Source of the DNA: Crocinitomix sp.
GTDB taxonomy: Bacteria > Bacteroidota > Bacteroidia > Flavobacteriales_D > Crocinitomicaceae
Assembly (NCBI GenBank): GCA_013138735.1
Contig: WTCE01000063.1
Coordinates: forward strand, 62,001-126,000
Length of the DNA: 64,000 nucleotides
Direction of reading: 5' to 3'
The notes beneath the pieces are model-generated. The model did no database searches and was not told the DNA's origin. It was given only the letters and a program-made list of their open reading frames with translations. Positions within the stretch are counted from its first letter, which is position 1. Each line of letters opens with the position of its first letter. The position numbers and the translations under genes were made by a program. Of this stretch, positions 27,601-36,646 are shown in pieces.

Positions 27601-28907
27601 AATTCTTGAATTAATCGCATTAAAAAGCTTTCTAGACCCACTTCTTGCTGCTTATTGCTTAATAGAACATGGGCCGCTTTTGTATACCAATTTTTTAAAC
27701 TGATGTGCGATTTTTGACTCCAAACATTTAATAACTGAATACTCGCAATCAGTTTTTCGGTTTGATTTCCAAACAATGTTTTAAGGAATGCAGCAAGTCC
27801 TGTTTCATCCAAATTTGACACTAATTCGTTTAATCTTTGTTGATTATCGCTTTGATTACGCAACAAGCGCTTAAAATCTTTTGAGTTATTATTGGCCAGC
27901 TGAATCACTAATTCATTCCAATTTTCAACTGAATACGTTTGTGAATCATCCGAATTTTTGCTGAAGTATTCATTTAGACTAACAAACATTACATCTTTAC
28001 TGTCAGCACCCTTAGCCTTATCTGTTTTCGAATTCTTTTTAGAAAGTAAGCTGAGTGTTAGAATAAAACTAGAGTCCACATGTTGTAAGGCTGTGATTTG
28101 CTGAACAGCACGTTGAATCTCGCTAAACAAGGCATGATAATCCATATTATGATGCTGTGCCATTTGATGGATGCTGCTTTCCATAAATTCAACACGATTG
28201 AACAAAGTTCCGCGTTCATCAAACAAATGATTTAGAACCCAATACCATAAATTCTTTTTAAAATCACTGACGTTTGACCTTACAATTGTCTCTTTTTCTT
28301 GAATGGCTGCAAATTCCTCGGTAAATGTTAAAATTTGGTTTGAATTGCTGGGTTCAATCAAGTTAATAAGTTTCTTAATTGCAGGTTCTTGAAATTGCCA
28401 GGCTATTCGCTTCCGTACTTTTTCAGATTGCCCTGTGTGCAAAATCATTTTTAAAAGCGCCTTGTTATTGTTTTTTAGTTGATTTAAAAACAATTCGTTA
28501 ATTGAAACAATTCCTGTTTCATTCCAAGGCAAATAGCCTGATTCTAAATACTTCTCGAGCAAGTGCAGCAAAGAATCATTGCCATTTAAGACCTTCAGAT
28601 CATGATTTCCACGACCGGATCCATACGTCAGTTCGATTAATTTTTCATACAAAGCAGCTCTAAAACGTTTGGGCAATTCCTCGTCAATATCATCCTTTAA
28701 CATTTCGCCCAAATCCAATTCCAATGTATTTATTTGCCAGGTTTGATCAGATGGACACAATTGGTTAAAAAGCGCATTCATTTCTTGCAGCATATCTGCC
28801 TTTGTCCATGCACCAAAAGTGGATTGCAAGTCTTGAACATCCTGACGGTTATCATAAGCCAAGTCCCAATTTATTTTGGAAACGATATGTCGGTCTTGCT
28901 TATTCAT
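24609..28907 (-). CDS. eCIS tape-measure protein
   Basis: A 1432-residue protein. The N-terminus (HIVSKINWDLAYDNRQD, then INTLELDLGEM) and the C-terminus (SPFSFGIIKFPWIDKPIHVNWPY region) match the contractile injection system tape-measure family, whose length sets the length of the tube. The middle is helical and rich in Leu/Lys/Asn/Gln. Residues about 793-867 contain two copies of a 37-residue unit. It overlaps the Afp12-like gene by 8 bases. A 97-base gap to the next gene holds no clear promoter. Confidence 0.85.
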   Translation of the reverse strand: MNKQDRHIVSKINWDLAYDNRQDVQDLQSTFGAWTKADMLQEMNALFNQLCPSDQTWQINTLELDLGEMLKDDIDEELPKRFRAALYEKLIELTYGSGRGNHDLKVLNGNDSLLHLLEKYLESGYLPWNETGIVSINELFLNQLKNNNKALLKMILHTGQSEKVRKRIAWQFQEPAIKKLINLIEPSNSNQILTFTEEFAAIQEKETIVRSNVSDFKKNLWYWVLNHLFDERGTLFNRVEFMESSIHQMAQHHNMDYHALFSEIQRAVQQITALQHVDSSFILTLSLLSKKNSKTDKAKGADSKDVMFVSLNEYFSKNSDDSQTYSVENWNELVIQLANNNSKDFKRLLRNQSDNQQRLNELVSNLDETGLAAFLKTLFGNQTEKLIASIQLLNVWSQKSHISLKNWYTKAAHVLLSNKQQEVGLESFLMRLIQEFKLDPKVLFEETGQALKNNRSNTSVQPEVFKTTLAVVRNNYFAHMESTSKWTIEPYLHFFLSEEWNFISIEGRIDQLKGQNKFTDFINKKPALFLQFLQDQKWTNTVKERFVALLQKDQLLQMRDVILKTNSKSNIAELNEFEVFLNSLTAEMGDTFEQELYTQALSDTLKAKLTGAERVKFLMTRIIQIMRQDGNSRLRIKLQDFSSKLQTNNLLKDLFKQELPTALSIANPSFNTLLATVAAGNGYTALKTAKKLIQIRESSGKDWVTNFNQSVQTLVLHFLPTEKKWTKKLISGRLNLGLIFGNTFQSNLSIKRQTVIFWNVLLDYEAYNGNYKRFKAVLQDALTIRDKQQGITLIPKQDSAVNNKAITDKSIINTQNKLSSEHKVEFNTTPIAKQDSIANKKAIAHKALTERLHKLSSKSTVEFNADELNQQVQVLLKNEPAAFFTIFKTVNINDPLLDYFEQRFSLDQFVVALANYSAINVSEFQVTLSFLSALANQKGDRQTQLAMKRIGWKLLLFQSKKGISIEAIITELIQGFITELILKKGLETKDIITVIQSQNIQLSPIVLRLLVKMNPVFAEFSFEKRQTIHEEGESNKKELQTSKSGALALTKLLKSNLGVKLLRSLLLENKIPNWFDIPDYSRVDTLIAFIIREQPQLLVNEIVRTNEIEHYVRALNEKISIANWLKLLATVNGSQRELIGQVKKLFNCFNSGEFSLILKNQLNEILFRKTVIALKTSNWRVLSSEKIWNEIMWDVKVKYGQKEEEVLQAFQRNEAYLPVGLRVSFQRFTEKLQGHSKTKRPSELINDLQDTKKEQPMEEKQALLTEGIAINNAGLVLASSYINVLFDRLNLIKDGSFVSSETRIKAVHYLQFVVNGIAQNEEHHLVLNKILAGLHPTSPVTSGIEISTDEKQLIEGLIQAIIGHWPSIGDTSIDGFRGNWLIRDGVLREEVDRWTLDVEKRAYDILLNKSPFSFGIIKFPWIDKPIHVNWPY
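26317..26529 (-). repeat. In-frame tandem duplication in the tape-measure gene
   Basis: Two copies of about 102 bases at a period of 111 bases (26317-26418 and 26428-26529), starting TTAAATTCAAC on the plus strand. They encode a 37-residue period with KQDS, NKKAI/NNKAI, KLSS and VEFN in both copies. Divergence of the copies shows that the duplication is not very recent. The period preserves the reading frame. Confidence 0.75.
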
Positions 28908-31458
28908 TAGGAGCTACTTCTTTGGTTGTTATAGCGTTTACCGCATTATAAAGTGACATACTTACTGTTTCAAAGTCATCCTGATCAAACGAACTTAATT
29001 TCTGGAAAAGCTGCATATTAAACCATGGCATATATGCTTTGAGTATTGCTTGCAATTCATCTTGGTTGGCGTATTTAACTTGATACGTTAAATCAACTGG
29101 GAGTGATTCTGCCAAACAAAGTTCAATACGTGCATTAAAATTGGGAAGAATGTCTGTGGTAGCGAATGCTGGTAATATAAAAACCAAATCCTCTAAAGGA
29201 ATTACACTTTCGCCTAAAGCCAAATAAGATGATTCAAAAAACAGGAGCCCTTTTTTTTCTATTAGCAACCAGTTTATTTGAGTAATAGGTTGTGGCAAAT
29301 TATAGGGATTCGTTTCAATATAAGTCTCAACATTCGTATTACTAACCTGTGTTGTACCCGGTTTAGGTTGAGATATCGCAACTATTTCCTCAGAAGTCTT
29401 ATTTTTCCCAAACCAATCTAATAAATACTCCTTATACAATGGCTTTAAACCCAATAGTAAGCTTAATTTCAGTTCAATAGTTGCGGAATTTCTGCAATCA
29501 TCAATGCTTATTCTTTCAGTTTCATTAATCCGACCAGCGTCTAATATAAAATCAAAATTTTCTGATTCCTTATGATACGTTCGAATAGGAATAACGATAG
29601 ATTCATACCTCACAGCTAACTCATCCGCAAAAGGAACAGCATATGATCTTACGCGATTATAAGACAATGTTCCATAGTTTTGCAAAAGCAGACTTTTAAA
29701 AACTACCTGATCCTTTAATTGACTTCCCGCATAGGTTGAACCATCTATTAATTGGTCAATAATTTGAGGAGACTCACCATGTCTTGCCAGCAAATGATCC
29801 AGCAAAGCATTTCTACGCACCAAATTTTCATCCTCGTTGGTCGTTAAGTCCAATAGACCTTTCATATAAGGATTATAAGGATCAAGTTTGAATTTTTTCC
29901 AACTGTCGTTTTCTAGTTTCAACTTAGATTCAAATTTTTGGGTAAAATCAAATGCATCAAACCCTTTTAATAGTGGGCGCACATCTGGCACTTTATATAA
30001 GGATTGATAAAAATAAGTGGGCGCATAAACACGATAGCCCGCAGGAAATTCCGGATTCAAATATTCTAACTTACTTTTTCCAAAAATATAATTTTGTAAA
30101 TCGGAAGGAGCGCCTACGGTTACATTTTTAAAAGAAAACAGCGTACTTAAATTGGCCAATTGTGAGAGCTGATTAGCCATTATTTGATCAAATAAAGTTA
30201 AGTAGCCCTTGAGTTGTTTTGATTGTGCTTTTATTATGTCAGAATCGTTTTCTTGCAGGGCATTATGACCTACGGCATAAACATCTGGCAAGGTTTCTTG
30301 AATAGAATAATAGGTGTTTACATCACGAAAATTCCCTTGAATACTTGCAGCACTGTTAAAAACTTCAGAATAAATAGGTTTTGGTTCTGGATTTGAATCA
30401 ACACCAAGGTGCATCTGCTCATCCGTAATTATAATGAGCTGCCCATTGGCATATATTTTCAAATCAGAATCAGAAATAGATTTCAGCCAATCAATTTCGA
30501 TCAGCTCCGTATCTGCTGCGCTTATTTTTGTTTGCGAATCTTTTGTTGAAGGGGTGTCCGTTGAACTATCGTTTTTCGAAGTACAAAAGGCCAGTTTATT
30601 CACTCCTTTAACTTGAGCGAGCGCGCGAATTACATTTACTAATTCAAAACTATGCAATTCATCTTTCTTCACACCCAGTGCCTCATCCGATATCCAGCCG
30701 TTTTCCAAATAAGGCCCATTAAAAATGGTGTTTACATTCTTCTCCCAAGCTACAATTTCACTATAGGGAACAGGCGCAACTGATGGGAATATATACGCCT
30801 CACTTGCTTTAATTAAAGCATTCAAAAACGGAACTAAATCATCTTTATGATTTAAGCTAATTGAACCTGTAGCATGCCAAAATTTGCGCTTAAGGATAGT
30901 TGGCTGCGCGATATGCACTCCTAAATTACGGCATCTTTCCAAAGCACTTTTCACATCACTGCAAATCACCTTAAATTCAGTAGTTTCGGTTATAGGGTCC
31001 TCGCTCAACTTTATCGTCACATTCTCAATACTTGATGCGATTTTAAGATACCCCGTATAAACTACCTTACCATTTGTTATTGTTTTCCTGAGATCAATAT
31101 TTTCAACCACATTAATTCGATCAATAATATACTTGCGGTAATCTTTTAAGGTAATGGCAGATGTGGTTAAGATATTCTCTGGCAAATAAAACTGCTCATC
31201 CAACACCAAATTCTCGTCCGAATCGGTCAATAAATCTTCCATTGGAAAATTAGAACAATAACCCAGCTCAGTTAAAGCAAAACACAATTCATCTAAAAAA
31301 GTCACACCTGGGTCTGATGGATTTAGGTTAGTCCACGTAGTTCCACTATGATCTTGGATGAATTGCATACCAATAGCTCTTAACTCCTGATAATTTTGTC
31401 CAAGAGGTAATTTTTCTTTCGATATGTAGCCTTTTACGCTCATCCTGCTTTTTCCCAT
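28900..31458 (-). CDS. eCIS baseplate wedge protein (Afp12-like)
   Basis: An 852-residue protein. It opens LPLGQNYQELRAIGMQFIQD followed by SGTTWTNLNPSDPGVTFLDELCFALTEL, a start conserved in Afp12/Pvc12-type baseplate proteins (TDxxPsDPGvtlLelfA in phage gp6-related wedges). Later segments (LSQLANLSTLFSF, SYNRVRSYAVPFADEL) fit the long beta/helical body. It overlaps the Afp11-like gene by 19 bases and the tape-measure gene by 8. It assembles with the baseplate J-like protein around the spike. Confidence 0.8.
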   Translation of the reverse strand: MGKSRMSVKGYISKEKLPLGQNYQELRAIGMQFIQDHSGTTWTNLNPSDPGVTFLDELCFALTELGYCSNFPMEDLLTDSDENLVLDEQFYLPENILTTSAITLKDYRKYIIDRINVVENIDLRKTITNGKVVYTGYLKIASSIENVTIKLSEDPITETTEFKVICSDVKSALERCRNLGVHIAQPTILKRKFWHATGSISLNHKDDLVPFLNALIKASEAYIFPSVAPVPYSEIVAWEKNVNTIFNGPYLENGWISDEALGVKKDELHSFELVNVIRALAQVKGVNKLAFCTSKNDSSTDTPSTKDSQTKISAADTELIEIDWLKSISDSDLKIYANGQLIIITDEQMHLGVDSNPEPKPIYSEVFNSAASIQGNFRDVNTYYSIQETLPDVYAVGHNALQENDSDIIKAQSKQLKGYLTLFDQIMANQLSQLANLSTLFSFKNVTVGAPSDLQNYIFGKSKLEYLNPEFPAGYRVYAPTYFYQSLYKVPDVRPLLKGFDAFDFTQKFESKLKLENDSWKKFKLDPYNPYMKGLLDLTTNEDENLVRRNALLDHLLARHGESPQIIDQLIDGSTYAGSQLKDQVVFKSLLLQNYGTLSYNRVRSYAVPFADELAVRYESIVIPIRTYHKESENFDFILDAGRINETERISIDDCRNSATIELKLSLLLGLKPLYKEYLLDWFGKNKTSEEIVAISQPKPGTTQVSNTNVETYIETNPYNLPQPITQINWLLIEKKGLLFFESSYLALGESVIPLEDLVFILPAFATTDILPNFNARIELCLAESLPVDLTYQVKYANQDELQAILKAYMPWFNMQLFQKLSSFDQDDFETVSMSLYNAVNAITTKEVAPNE

Positions 31459-34400
31459 TTAATTCCGTGCTTCACATTGGGCACAAGGAGGGTTCCTAAA
31501 TCAGTTGGTTTTACATTGTTTTGCTCTTTTGACTTGTGTCCCTTTTTTCCGTTATCATATTGCGCCAATTGGAAAGAGACATCCTCTATTCCGCTCACTT
31601 CTTGAAAACCTGTAATAAATGAGGCTACTTGTGCATCTGTTACCCCTTGATCAATTGTAACCTGTTTTTGGCTGGTATCTATCCAAGGAGATAAGAATAC
31701 CTTTAAAGCTTGCGTTATTCGATTAGAAGCACCTTTAATGTCGAACTCTGGCTGAATGTAGACGGTTGCATTCACTGTTACATATTCAATCTCGAAATTC
31801 TTAACTTTTAAATTTTCAATTTCTGCTTGAGCCTTAATTGCCGTTTCCACTTCAAGCTCTTCGCAAGCGCTAACCATTGGTAAAAAGGCATTTGAAGCAA
31901 ACTCATTGTCTATTTTCTTTACTAGGCGGATAGAAACTGTTCGGGATGCTTTATCATAATTAACTTTAGAATAGAAGATGGACGTGAAGTCTTGCATTAC
32001 AAAACGATTGAAGTCGTTAATGGTAATAGGACGTCCCTTGGTTTTTAATAGATTGGCTACTCTACTGTTTTTTTGCGGTTTATTTTCAGCTGCTTTGCCA
32101 CCAAAAGATGAGAAGGGCTGAATAAGCGCTTTAATTTCAGGAATAGGCGCAAGTGTTGCCGTAATCTTACCTGCTTCAAGCGCAGGACTTATCGTGTCAT
32201 TCAAATAATCCATTCCAGCACGTTCCAATTTTAATCCATTGGTTTTTAAAAAGGATGTTTTACCAATTAAATCAGCATTACCATTGAGTCCTAATGCGAT
32301 CCAAAAATTGGAGCTATTCATTTGCAAATTGGTTGTATCCATATCTGCTGGGAATTCGAATGTTAAAATACCCGAGCATTTTAGACCTTTACTACCATCA
32401 TAAATCAATTCCAAGGGTTTCCATGTTGAATCTGATAAATAGAAATAGTCTATGCTCACTTGATCGTCACCATTAGGATTGGCAGATTGATTCAACTCAA
32501 TAAAAAGCGAAACCTCCTTGCCGACTATGACATTTTCCATTTCTAAATAAAGTACTGCATTATAAGCAACACTAGCAAACATTGGTAAATAAGGTCGTAA
32601 CACATTTGGACCACAAAGTTCAACTCCAATATTTTTTTTATATGCTGAACAGTCCCTAGTACTATCGTAGACTAAATAATTATTGAAAACTGAATAATGA
32701 TAACATTGAATTGGATCAGTTTCTTGCTGATAATGAAACGTGTGCGAAATTTTTGCCTGATAACTTGCTGTTATAGAACTGATCATTGGGGCAAAAGGTG
32801 GATTGGGTAAAGGTAACGGTCCACTTGACTTAATTGGAGCAACAGGTAACGTTCCTGATGGAGTTTTATCGCCATCTGATGTTGAACTTTCACCACTCTT
32901 TGACTTCGGATTAGCATTTGAATCGACTGCGTTTGCTTCCTTTGGAGTTACAGCTGACTTAATAGAACCAGCAGTCGCTTTCTCAATTGTAGTGGCGGTA
33001 GCAGCAAGAGCGGCAGCAATAGCAGCAGCGGTAGCAGCGGCAGAAGCAGCGGTGGCAGCAGCAGCAGCAGCAGCATCTTCCTTTGCCTTTGCCTCATCTG
33101 CAGCAACTTTGGCAGCAGCAGCCTTTGCGTCGGCTTCTGCCTTAACTTCAGCTTCTGAAGGCTCTTTTGCAGCATTAATTAAATTAACGGCATTTTCTAA
33201 GGTAACTTGAGAAATAACTTGCGGATATATGTCGAACCCAAAACCTTGTAAAGGAGCCAAAAGACTCATTCGCATAAATCCGCCTGCAGTTTTTTCACTA
33301 TACAGCATTTCCGCATTTTGTAATGACGGATTATATGGCATAGATGTTTCTGTTGCAGAAGCATCATCTGATGCTGCATGGGTAGGTTCTGGTCTCAGGT
33401 TCCCATGACCAATTGGAGGACATAAATCTTCAGGCTTTTTATAGACGAATGAAATTTTCTTATTTAGCGTGGTTCCCTTATCCTTATTCTGATTAAATAA
33501 AACAATTCCGTCACTAGTGGTTTCGTCTTTAAAATTGGGAGGAACACATTCGAATACTCCATCCGTAAATGTGCTCTCCAGTTCGCGATCGATACTAATT
33601 GCTGACCATTTATGATTTGAAAGCAATTCAAAAGCTACTTTAAAACTCGCGTTATTAAAAACCCCTAATTCCACTTTCGTTTCGGGCTCATCCTTTTTCG
33701 CCTCTTCCTCCTTCTTCTCTTCCCTTTCTTCTTCTACCTTTCCAATTATTTTTTTAACCCATTTAAATACCCATTTCGCTGCGGTTGTAATTCCTGTAAC
33801 AATAGGATTACTCTTTGTCACAAGGTTCCATAACTTGAAAAACCAACCTGCAATTCTGGAACGAAGTGTTTTTTTACCCGTTCTCTTCTTCTTTTCCGCC
33901 TCTGTTTCTTTCGGTTTTGGAGCAGCCAAATCATTCATTAAATAAGCATTGTATAGCTTATAGTAAACGGCAAAATTGGGCGGCAACTTATCCCATGAAA
34001 TATTAAAACTTAAAAATTCAAGCGGTTTACTAAAAATTTCTGCATTTCCAAGATACAAGCTACTATCGCGCTGTACTATAGGTCCAAAAGGCATGAATGG
34101 TTTGGCAGTGACCAAGGCTCCGTTGTCATTACTTGCTACTAAAGATTTTAGATTCTCGACAGAAGTCGTGATATCTAAGCACTTAATCATTGGTGGTGTT
34201 GTAATATCGTTTATAGCGTGGTAAACAATTTTAATTAAAGGCCAACTCTCTGTATAGCCATCTGGGTTCTTTTCAAACTTTTCTATTGGTGGGTCTATCG
34301 CAGAGAGTTTAAATGTTAAATGCAATGTTCCTATTAATCCTTGAGGAAGATGTTCAATGATCTGCTTCCCTTTTAATGGTAACCATGCACTTTTTGTACT

Positions 34401-35777
34401 CAAATAAAAAGTTGCCTTGGTTAAAATGGAAGCTTGCGTTGGTTGCTCGAAGGTAAAAACCAAATCAATTGTTCGTGTCCCTTCTTTTAACAAGAGCATA
34501 GGACTTGCAAAGGCTACTCCTAAATTGGCTGTAGTGTTGGTTGCTAGACCTGGCGCACCAAACGTGTCCCAAGTTAGCAAGGCGCCATTTTCATCCTTTT
34601 TCAAGGTATCAACAGCCTTATTTTGATTTATTAAAATGGATACTGTAGGCAAAATTTTCTCCAAAGCATAGGGGCCTTTTGTAATGTCATATGTTTGCTT
34701 TTTTGTCGGGCTTGATTCATGAATGAGCAATGTATGCGCATTTAGAATTTTTGCAGGATTTAGGAAATAATTTTTATCCGCTTCAAAAACTATATTCTCT
34801 TTCGTAGCACTAACTCCGGCATTGAAGGCTGTTCCTTTACTCAATAGAAAAGCGGTGTCTGTCTTTGCTAAATCCGCACAAATGTAAACGGCATCTGCTT
34901 TAGCTTTTCGGTTGAGCTGTTTTAAAACTCTATCATAATAAAACGTTAAATGCTTTTGAGTTAAACCATTTAAATCTTGCTGGTTCACTTTCAATAACTC
35001 AAAAAACGTGCGCAATAATAAGGTATCTGGATAGGCAGTTTTTTGAGTCGAAATATTTTGGTATTCTGAATTTGATCTTTTGACTATATGCTTATAAAAC
35101 TGGAACACCTTTGTGCCAGTATCTATAAAACAATTTACCAAATCCGTCAAGCTAGTATCGGCCAATTCCGCTGTTAAACCCAGCACCTTTTGGTATGGTT
35201 TTCTATTATTTACACTTGCCCATAAATTGGTTTCATATTTATAGGTAAATCCTTGGTCGGTATTAATTAATCCAGTAAAAGTATTTGATAATGACAATTC
35301 GTTTAGCAAGTCTACAAAAGCCCAAAAACAGGTTGCAAACATAACTTCAATCTCACCAATAATATCATTTTTCAATGGATATGTTAGTTCGCATTTGCAC
35401 ATGTATTCTGACCATTTTAATAGGTCATCAAAAATGCCAAAAACTTGATTAAAGAGTGGGTTCAAAGAACTTACGTTATTCGTATCATTAGGATCAAGAT
35501 TACTAAGACAATGTGTACAAGAATTTTTAAAAAGGTTTGATTTATAGGTAACGTCAGTTTGGCTAATTGTAGCCAATAAAAAAACAGGATCTTTCAACAA
35601 GAAAGGTTCCCAAGATCCATCTTTGTTATTTTCTTTATTGTAAAAATTAATCAAGCGACTGAAACCCGCAATAAAATTCAAATACTGTTGCTCAGTTCTA
35701 GCATCAATCAACAAACCAGGATGATTCAAGTTTTGATTCAAAGATAAGAGGGCGCTATTTAGGGTTGTACCGATCAT
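31440..35777 (-). CDS. eCIS baseplate J-like protein (Afp11-like) with large insertions
   Basis: A 1445-residue protein. The C-terminal part (VANLLKTKGRPITINDFNRF, then YVQPEFDIKGASNRITQALKVFL-like, SFITGFQEVSGIEDVSFQLA) is typical of baseplate J proteins. Two insertions are unusual. Residues about 618-700 hold a basic stretch, a Trp/Phe-rich amphipathic stretch (GWFFKLWNLV ... AAKWVFKWVKKIIGKV) and a Glu/Lys-rich tail. Residues about 873-936 are nearly pure Ala with Lys/Glu. The protein is far larger than the roughly 900-1000 residues I would expect for Afp11. It overlaps gp25 by 4 bases. It forms the wedge of the baseplate. Confidence 0.8.
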   Translation of the reverse strand: MIGTTLNSALLSLNQNLNHPGLLIDARTEQQYLNFIAGFSRLINFYNKENNKDGSWEPFLLKDPVFLLATISQTDVTYKSNLFKNSCTHCLSNLDPNDTNNVSSLNPLFNQVFGIFDDLLKWSEYMCKCELTYPLKNDIIGEIEVMFATCFWAFVDLLNELSLSNTFTGLINTDQGFTYKYETNLWASVNNRKPYQKVLGLTAELADTSLTDLVNCFIDTGTKVFQFYKHIVKRSNSEYQNISTQKTAYPDTLLLRTFFELLKVNQQDLNGLTQKHLTFYYDRVLKQLNRKAKADAVYICADLAKTDTAFLLSKGTAFNAGVSATKENIVFEADKNYFLNPAKILNAHTLLIHESSPTKKQTYDITKGPYALEKILPTVSILINQNKAVDTLKKDENGALLTWDTFGAPGLATNTTANLGVAFASPMLLLKEGTRTIDLVFTFEQPTQASILTKATFYLSTKSAWLPLKGKQIIEHLPQGLIGTLHLTFKLSAIDPPIEKFEKNPDGYTESWPLIKIVYHAINDITTPPMIKCLDITTSVENLKSLVASNDNGALVTAKPFMPFGPIVQRDSSLYLGNAEIFSKPLEFLSFNISWDKLPPNFAVYYKLYNAYLMNDLAAPKPKETEAEKKKRTGKKTLRSRIAGWFFKLWNLVTKSNPIVTGITTAAKWVFKWVKKIIGKVEEEREEKKEEEAKKDEPETKVELGVFNNASFKVAFELLSNHKWSAISIDRELESTFTDGVFECVPPNFKDETTSDGIVLFNQNKDKGTTLNKKISFVYKKPEDLCPPIGHGNLRPEPTHAASDDASATETSMPYNPSLQNAEMLYSEKTAGGFMRMSLLAPLQGFGFDIYPQVISQVTLENAVNLINAAKEPSEAEVKAEADAKAAAAKVAADEAKAKEDAAAAAAATAASAAATAAAIAAALAATATTIEKATAGSIKSAVTPKEANAVDSNANPKSKSGESSTSDGDKTPSGTLPVAPIKSSGPLPLPNPPFAPMISSITASYQAKISHTFHYQQETDPIQCYHYSVFNNYLVYDSTRDCSAYKKNIGVELCGPNVLRPYLPMFASVAYNAVLYLEMENVIVGKEVSLFIELNQSANPNGDDQVSIDYFYLSDSTWKPLELIYDGSKGLKCSGILTFEFPADMDTTNLQMNSSNFWIALGLNGNADLIGKTSFLKTNGLKLERAGMDYLNDTISPALEAGKITATLAPIPEIKALIQPFSSFGGKAAENKPQKNSRVANLLKTKGRPITINDFNRFVMQDFTSIFYSKVNYDKASRTVSIRLVKKIDNEFASNAFLPMVSACEELEVETAIKAQAEIENLKVKNFEIEYVTVNATVYIQPEFDIKGASNRITQALKVFLSPWIDTSQKQVTIDQGVTDAQVASFITGFQEVSGIEDVSFQLAQYDNGKKGHKSKEQNNVKPTDLGTLLVPNVKHGIKWEKAG

Positions 35778-36214
35778 TGTGTCAATCCTAAATTTGTTCC
35801 TTCATTTACATGAAAAGGAAATACATAATTATGACGAGTATTGGTTTGATTAAAAGCATAATCAATATGAATTTCAACAAGCCCCTCTGCTTCATTTGGA
35901 AATTCAACACGAACATCAAATATAGTGATCCGCGGTTCATTATTTAACAAAGAAAAACGCACGGCCTCTGCAATTTGTCCTTTTAGGGTTTCGTCCATTT
36001 TATTAAAGAAAAACTCTTGTAAACCTGAACCAAATTGTGGCTGCAATGGACGTGACATTTTTTTAGTACCTAAAACCAACTGAATAGATTCATTAATATT
36101 ATGTTCGTATTCAGTTGTATCCAACTGGCTATTCCCCTTTGAAAATGTGACAGGGAAAGACCATCCTGAACCCAGGAAATGCGATTGGCGATATTTATCT
36201 AATGCATCAGCCAC
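35774..36214 (-). CDS. eCIS baseplate protein, GPW/gp25 family
   Basis: A 146-residue protein, GSGWSFPVTFSKGNSQLDTTE followed by SIQLVLGTKKMSRPLQPQFGSGLQEFFF and DVRVEFPNEAEGLVEIHIDYAF. These match gp25-like wedge proteins (lysozyme-related fold without catalytic activity in eCIS). It nucleates the sheath ring on the baseplate. It overlaps the PAAR gene by 8 bases and the Afp11-like gene by 4. Confidence 0.9.
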   Translation of the reverse strand: MADALDKYRQSHFLGSGWSFPVTFSKGNSQLDTTEYEHNINESIQLVLGTKKMSRPLQPQFGSGLQEFFFNKMDETLKGQIAEAVRFSLLNNEPRITIFDVRVEFPNEAEGLVEIHIDYAFNQTNTRHNYVFPFHVNEGTNLGLTQ

Positions 36215-36506
36215 CGATCATAACGTTAAAAGCGCCGAGGACAATTGATCCTCCGTGTGCTGTTGTGTCACCCATTCTTGCAGCTGGCATTCCACCAACC
36301 ATTACTGTTGCAGATCCTTTAACAATACTATCAGGCGGCCCTACACAAACACAAGCATCACCAACTTTAGCTGCTGGCAAACCTGCAATTAATACGGTAG
36401 GTACACCAGGCCCAATAATTGGCCCACCTACATGCGGAATTGGCACAGGAGCAGGAGTCTGCATTGGGCATTGATGAAAATCTGTAAGTCTTGCTGCTGG
36501 GGGCAT
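36207..36506 (-). CDS. PAAR-repeat spike tip protein
   Basis: A 99-residue protein with the PAAR fold. It begins MPPAARLTDFHQCP (PxAARLTD), then has three Pro/Gly/Val-rich repeats and PAARMGDTTAHGG near residue 75, giving the metal-binding His/Cys pattern (H, C, C, H). It sits on the tip of the VgrG trimer and sharpens the spike. It is separated from the VgrG gene by 140 bases that hold a simple GT repeat. Confidence 0.92.
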   Translation of the reverse strand: MPPAARLTDFHQCPMQTPAPVPIPHVGGPIIGPGVPTVLIAGLPAAKVGDACVCVGPPDSIVKGSATVMVGGMPAARMGDTTAHGGSIVLGAFNVMIGG

Positions 36507-36553
36507 AGTTTAGTGTTTAGTGTTATGTTTTTGCGTTTAGTGTTTTGTTTATT

Positions 36554-36573
36554 GTGTGTGTGTGTGTGTGTGT
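36554..36573. repeat. (GT)10 simple repeat between VgrG and PAAR genes
   Basis: Ten GT units in a gap of 140 bases, flanked by GTGTTTAG/GTTTTG-like repeats (36507-36620). It lies between the stop of the spike gene and the start of the PAAR gene. Slippage here could change the distance between the two coding regions or any RNA structure, but it cannot shift a reading frame. Confidence 0.7.
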
Positions 36574-36646
36574 TGGTGGTGTTTGCTTAGTGCTTTGTGT
36601 TCAGCATTTGTTTTCTTAACACTGTACACTTAAAACAAAACACTGC

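Noticed and set aside
32803-33210. Plus-strand open frame of 135 codons opposite the baseplate J gene, Ala/Ser-rich
   Set aside because: It is the antisense of the poly-Ala tract; the low-complexity GCN-rich DNA keeps the frame open by composition.
36202-36474. Plus-strand frame opposite the PAAR gene
   Set aside because: Shadow of the Pro/Gly-rich PAAR sequence; the PAAR motif is on the minus strand.
36507-36646. Possible small gene between the VgrG and PAAR genes
   Set aside because: The gap is made of GT and GTTTAG-like repeats and contains no frame with coding signs.
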